Below, in pieces: positions 7,897 to 9,055 of a stretch of DNA of 9,055 nt. The position numbers and the translations under genes are program-made. The notes under the pieces are model-generated. The model made no database searches. It was not told the origin of the DNA and was given only the letters and a program-made list of their open reading frames with translations. The DNA lies in NCBI GenBank assembly GCA_027322565.1, contig DAHVRG010000311.1:1-9055 (forward strand), written 5' to 3'. How positions within the stretch are numbered: position 1 is the stretch's first letter; each line of letters opens with the position of its first letter. Origin of the DNA: Georgenia sp. Its GTDB lineage: Bacteria; Actinomycetota; Actinomycetes; Actinomycetales; Actinomycetaceae.

Positions 7897-9055
7897 CCCG
7901 CTACCACCTCATCGGCATCGGCGGCGCCGGCATGGCCCCGGTCGCCGAGCTGCTCGCCGCCCGCGGCCTTGCGGTCTCCGGCTCCGACGCCCGGCCCAGC
8001 CCCACCCTCGACCGGCTCCGGGCGGCGGGCATCACCGCCCACGTGGGCCACGACCCGGCCCACGTGCCGGAGGACGGGACGGTCGTCGTCTCCACGGCCG
8101 TGCGCCCCGACAACCCCGAGCTGCGGCACGCCCGCGAGCTCGGGCTGCCGGTCCTCCACCGTTCCGAGGCGCTCGTCGTCGCCGCCGCGGACCGCGACTC
8201 CGTCGCCGTCGCGGGCGCCCACGGCAAGACGACGACGTCCGCGATGCTCGCGGTCGCCCTCGCCGAGTCGGGGGCCGACCCGAGCTGGGCCATAGGAGGG
8301 ACCGTCGCCGGGCTGGGAGGCGGCGCGCACCTCGGCTCCGGCCGGACGTTCGTCGCCGAGGCGGACGAGTCCGACGGGTCGTTCCTCAACTACCGGCCCA
8401 CCGTCGGCGTCGTGACGAACGTCGAGCCGGACCACCTCGACCACTACGGCTCGCGTGCCGCCTTCGAGCAGGCGTTCGTCGAGTTCGCCGCCCGGGTCAC
8501 CGGGCTGCTCGTCGTGTGCGCCGACGACGACGGCGGGCGCCGGCTGGCCGAGCGCGTGCCGGCGGACGTGCGGGTGCTCACCTACGGCACCGGGCCGGGC
8601 CCGGTCCCCACCTCCGGGACGGGGGAGGGGCACGTGCGGATCGCCGACCTCGACGTCGGCGCGGAGGGGGCGACGGCGGTGCTCCACCACCCGCGGCTCG
8701 CCCGCCCTGTGCCGCTGCGGCTGTCCGTCACCGGGGCGCACAACGTCCGCAACGCCACCGGGGCGTGGTGCGCCGGGGTCGCCCTCGGCGCCGACCCCGC
8801 GGCGCTCGCCGCCGGGCTCGGCGCCTTCCGGGGGACCGGTCGACGCTTCGAGGAGCGCGGTCGGGAGCACGGCGTGCGCGTCGTCGACGACTACGCCCAC
8901 CACCCCACCGAGGTGGCCGCCACCCTCGCCGCGGCCCGGCTCGCCGCGGGCGACGGACGCGTCCTCGTCCTCTTCCAGCCGCACATCTACTCGCGCACGC
9001 AGACCTTCGCGGCGGAGTTCGCCGCGGCGCTCGCTGCCGCCGACGCCGTCGTCGT
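7893..9055 (+). CDS. murC: UDP-N-acetylmuramate--L-alanine ligase MurC, 3' partial
   Basis: Cytoplasmic ATP-dependent ligase that adds L-Ala to UDP-MurNAc, the first stem-peptide step. There are 387 codons before the window ends; full-length MurC is usually about 460-490 residues, so some 80-100 C-terminal residues are missing. The start GTG 7893 gives MTRYHLIGIGGAGM, the classic MurC N-terminus. Further motifs are VSGSD, the P-loop GAHGKTTT (108-115, Lys112; Ala where many homologues have Thr), EADESDGSF (156-164), NVEPDHLD (176-183), HNVRN (283-287), DDYAHHPTE (332-340) and FQPHIYSRT (361-369). These distinguish MurC from the other Mur ligases and from Mpl-type enzymes only in part, but the location after murG settles it. 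The frame stays open to the last base. It overlaps murG by 4 bases; in most dcw clusters ftsQ and ftsZ would follow. Confidence 0.96.
   Translation, partial: MTRYHLIGIGGAGMAPVAELLAARGLAVSGSDARPSPTLDRLRAAGITAHVGHDPAHVPEDGTVVVSTAVRPDNPELRHARELGLPVLHRSEALVVAAADRDSVAVAGAHGKTTTSAMLAVALAESGADPSWAIGGTVAGLGGGAHLGSGRTFVAEADESDGSFLNYRPTVGVVTNVEPDHLDHYGSRAAFEQAFVEFAARVTGLLVVCADDDGGRRLAERVPADVRVLTYGTGPGPVPTSGTGEGHVRIADLDVGAEGATAVLHHPRLARPVPLRLSVTGAHNVRNATGAWCAGVALGADPAALAAGLGAFRGTGRRFEERGREHGVRVVDDYAHHPTEVAATLAAARLAAGDGRVLVLFQPHIYSRTQTFAAEFAAALAAADAVV

Overview
The window is a stretch of very GC-rich DNA (I estimate above 70% G+C, with codon third positions almost all G or C) carrying one division and cell-wall (dcw) gene cluster, all on the + strand. 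GC content, GTG start codons in five of the six starts visible, and the character of the proteins (for example MraY and FtsW with a Cys pair in an extracytoplasmic loop) point to an actinobacterium. A member of the Micrococcales near the Cellulomonadaceae/Bogoriellaceae is a reasonable but unproven guess.

Layout: ftsI (5' end cut off by the window edge, ends 1483); a 64-base gap, the only real intergenic space; then murF (1548-2948), mraY (2942-4033), murD (4030-5481), ftsW (5478-6788), murG (6781-7896) and murC (7893 to the window end, 3' truncated). From murF onward every junction is an overlap of 4 to 8 bases, so these genes are almost certainly co-transcribed and translationally coupled. 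I see no RNA genes, mobile elements, CRISPR arrays, attachment sites or convincing terminators.

Together the genes cover most of lipid II synthesis and its use at the septum. MurC and MurD add L-Ala and D-Glu to UDP-MurNAc, MurF adds D-Ala-D-Ala, MraY moves the pentapeptide precursor to undecaprenyl phosphate, MurG adds GlcNAc to give lipid II, and the FtsW glycosyltransferase with the FtsI transpeptidase polymerises and crosslinks it at the division site.

The main oddity is what is missing: murE, the ligase for the third residue of the stem peptide, usually lies between ftsI and murF. Here that slot holds only 64 bases, which include a locally AT-richer stretch and a small hairpin over the murF ribosome binding site. 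murE must be elsewhere in the genome. Secondary points are a degenerate HNxxN motif in MurD and Cys pairs in MraY and FtsW. I found no sign of an undescribed biological system; this is mostly an ordinary core region.
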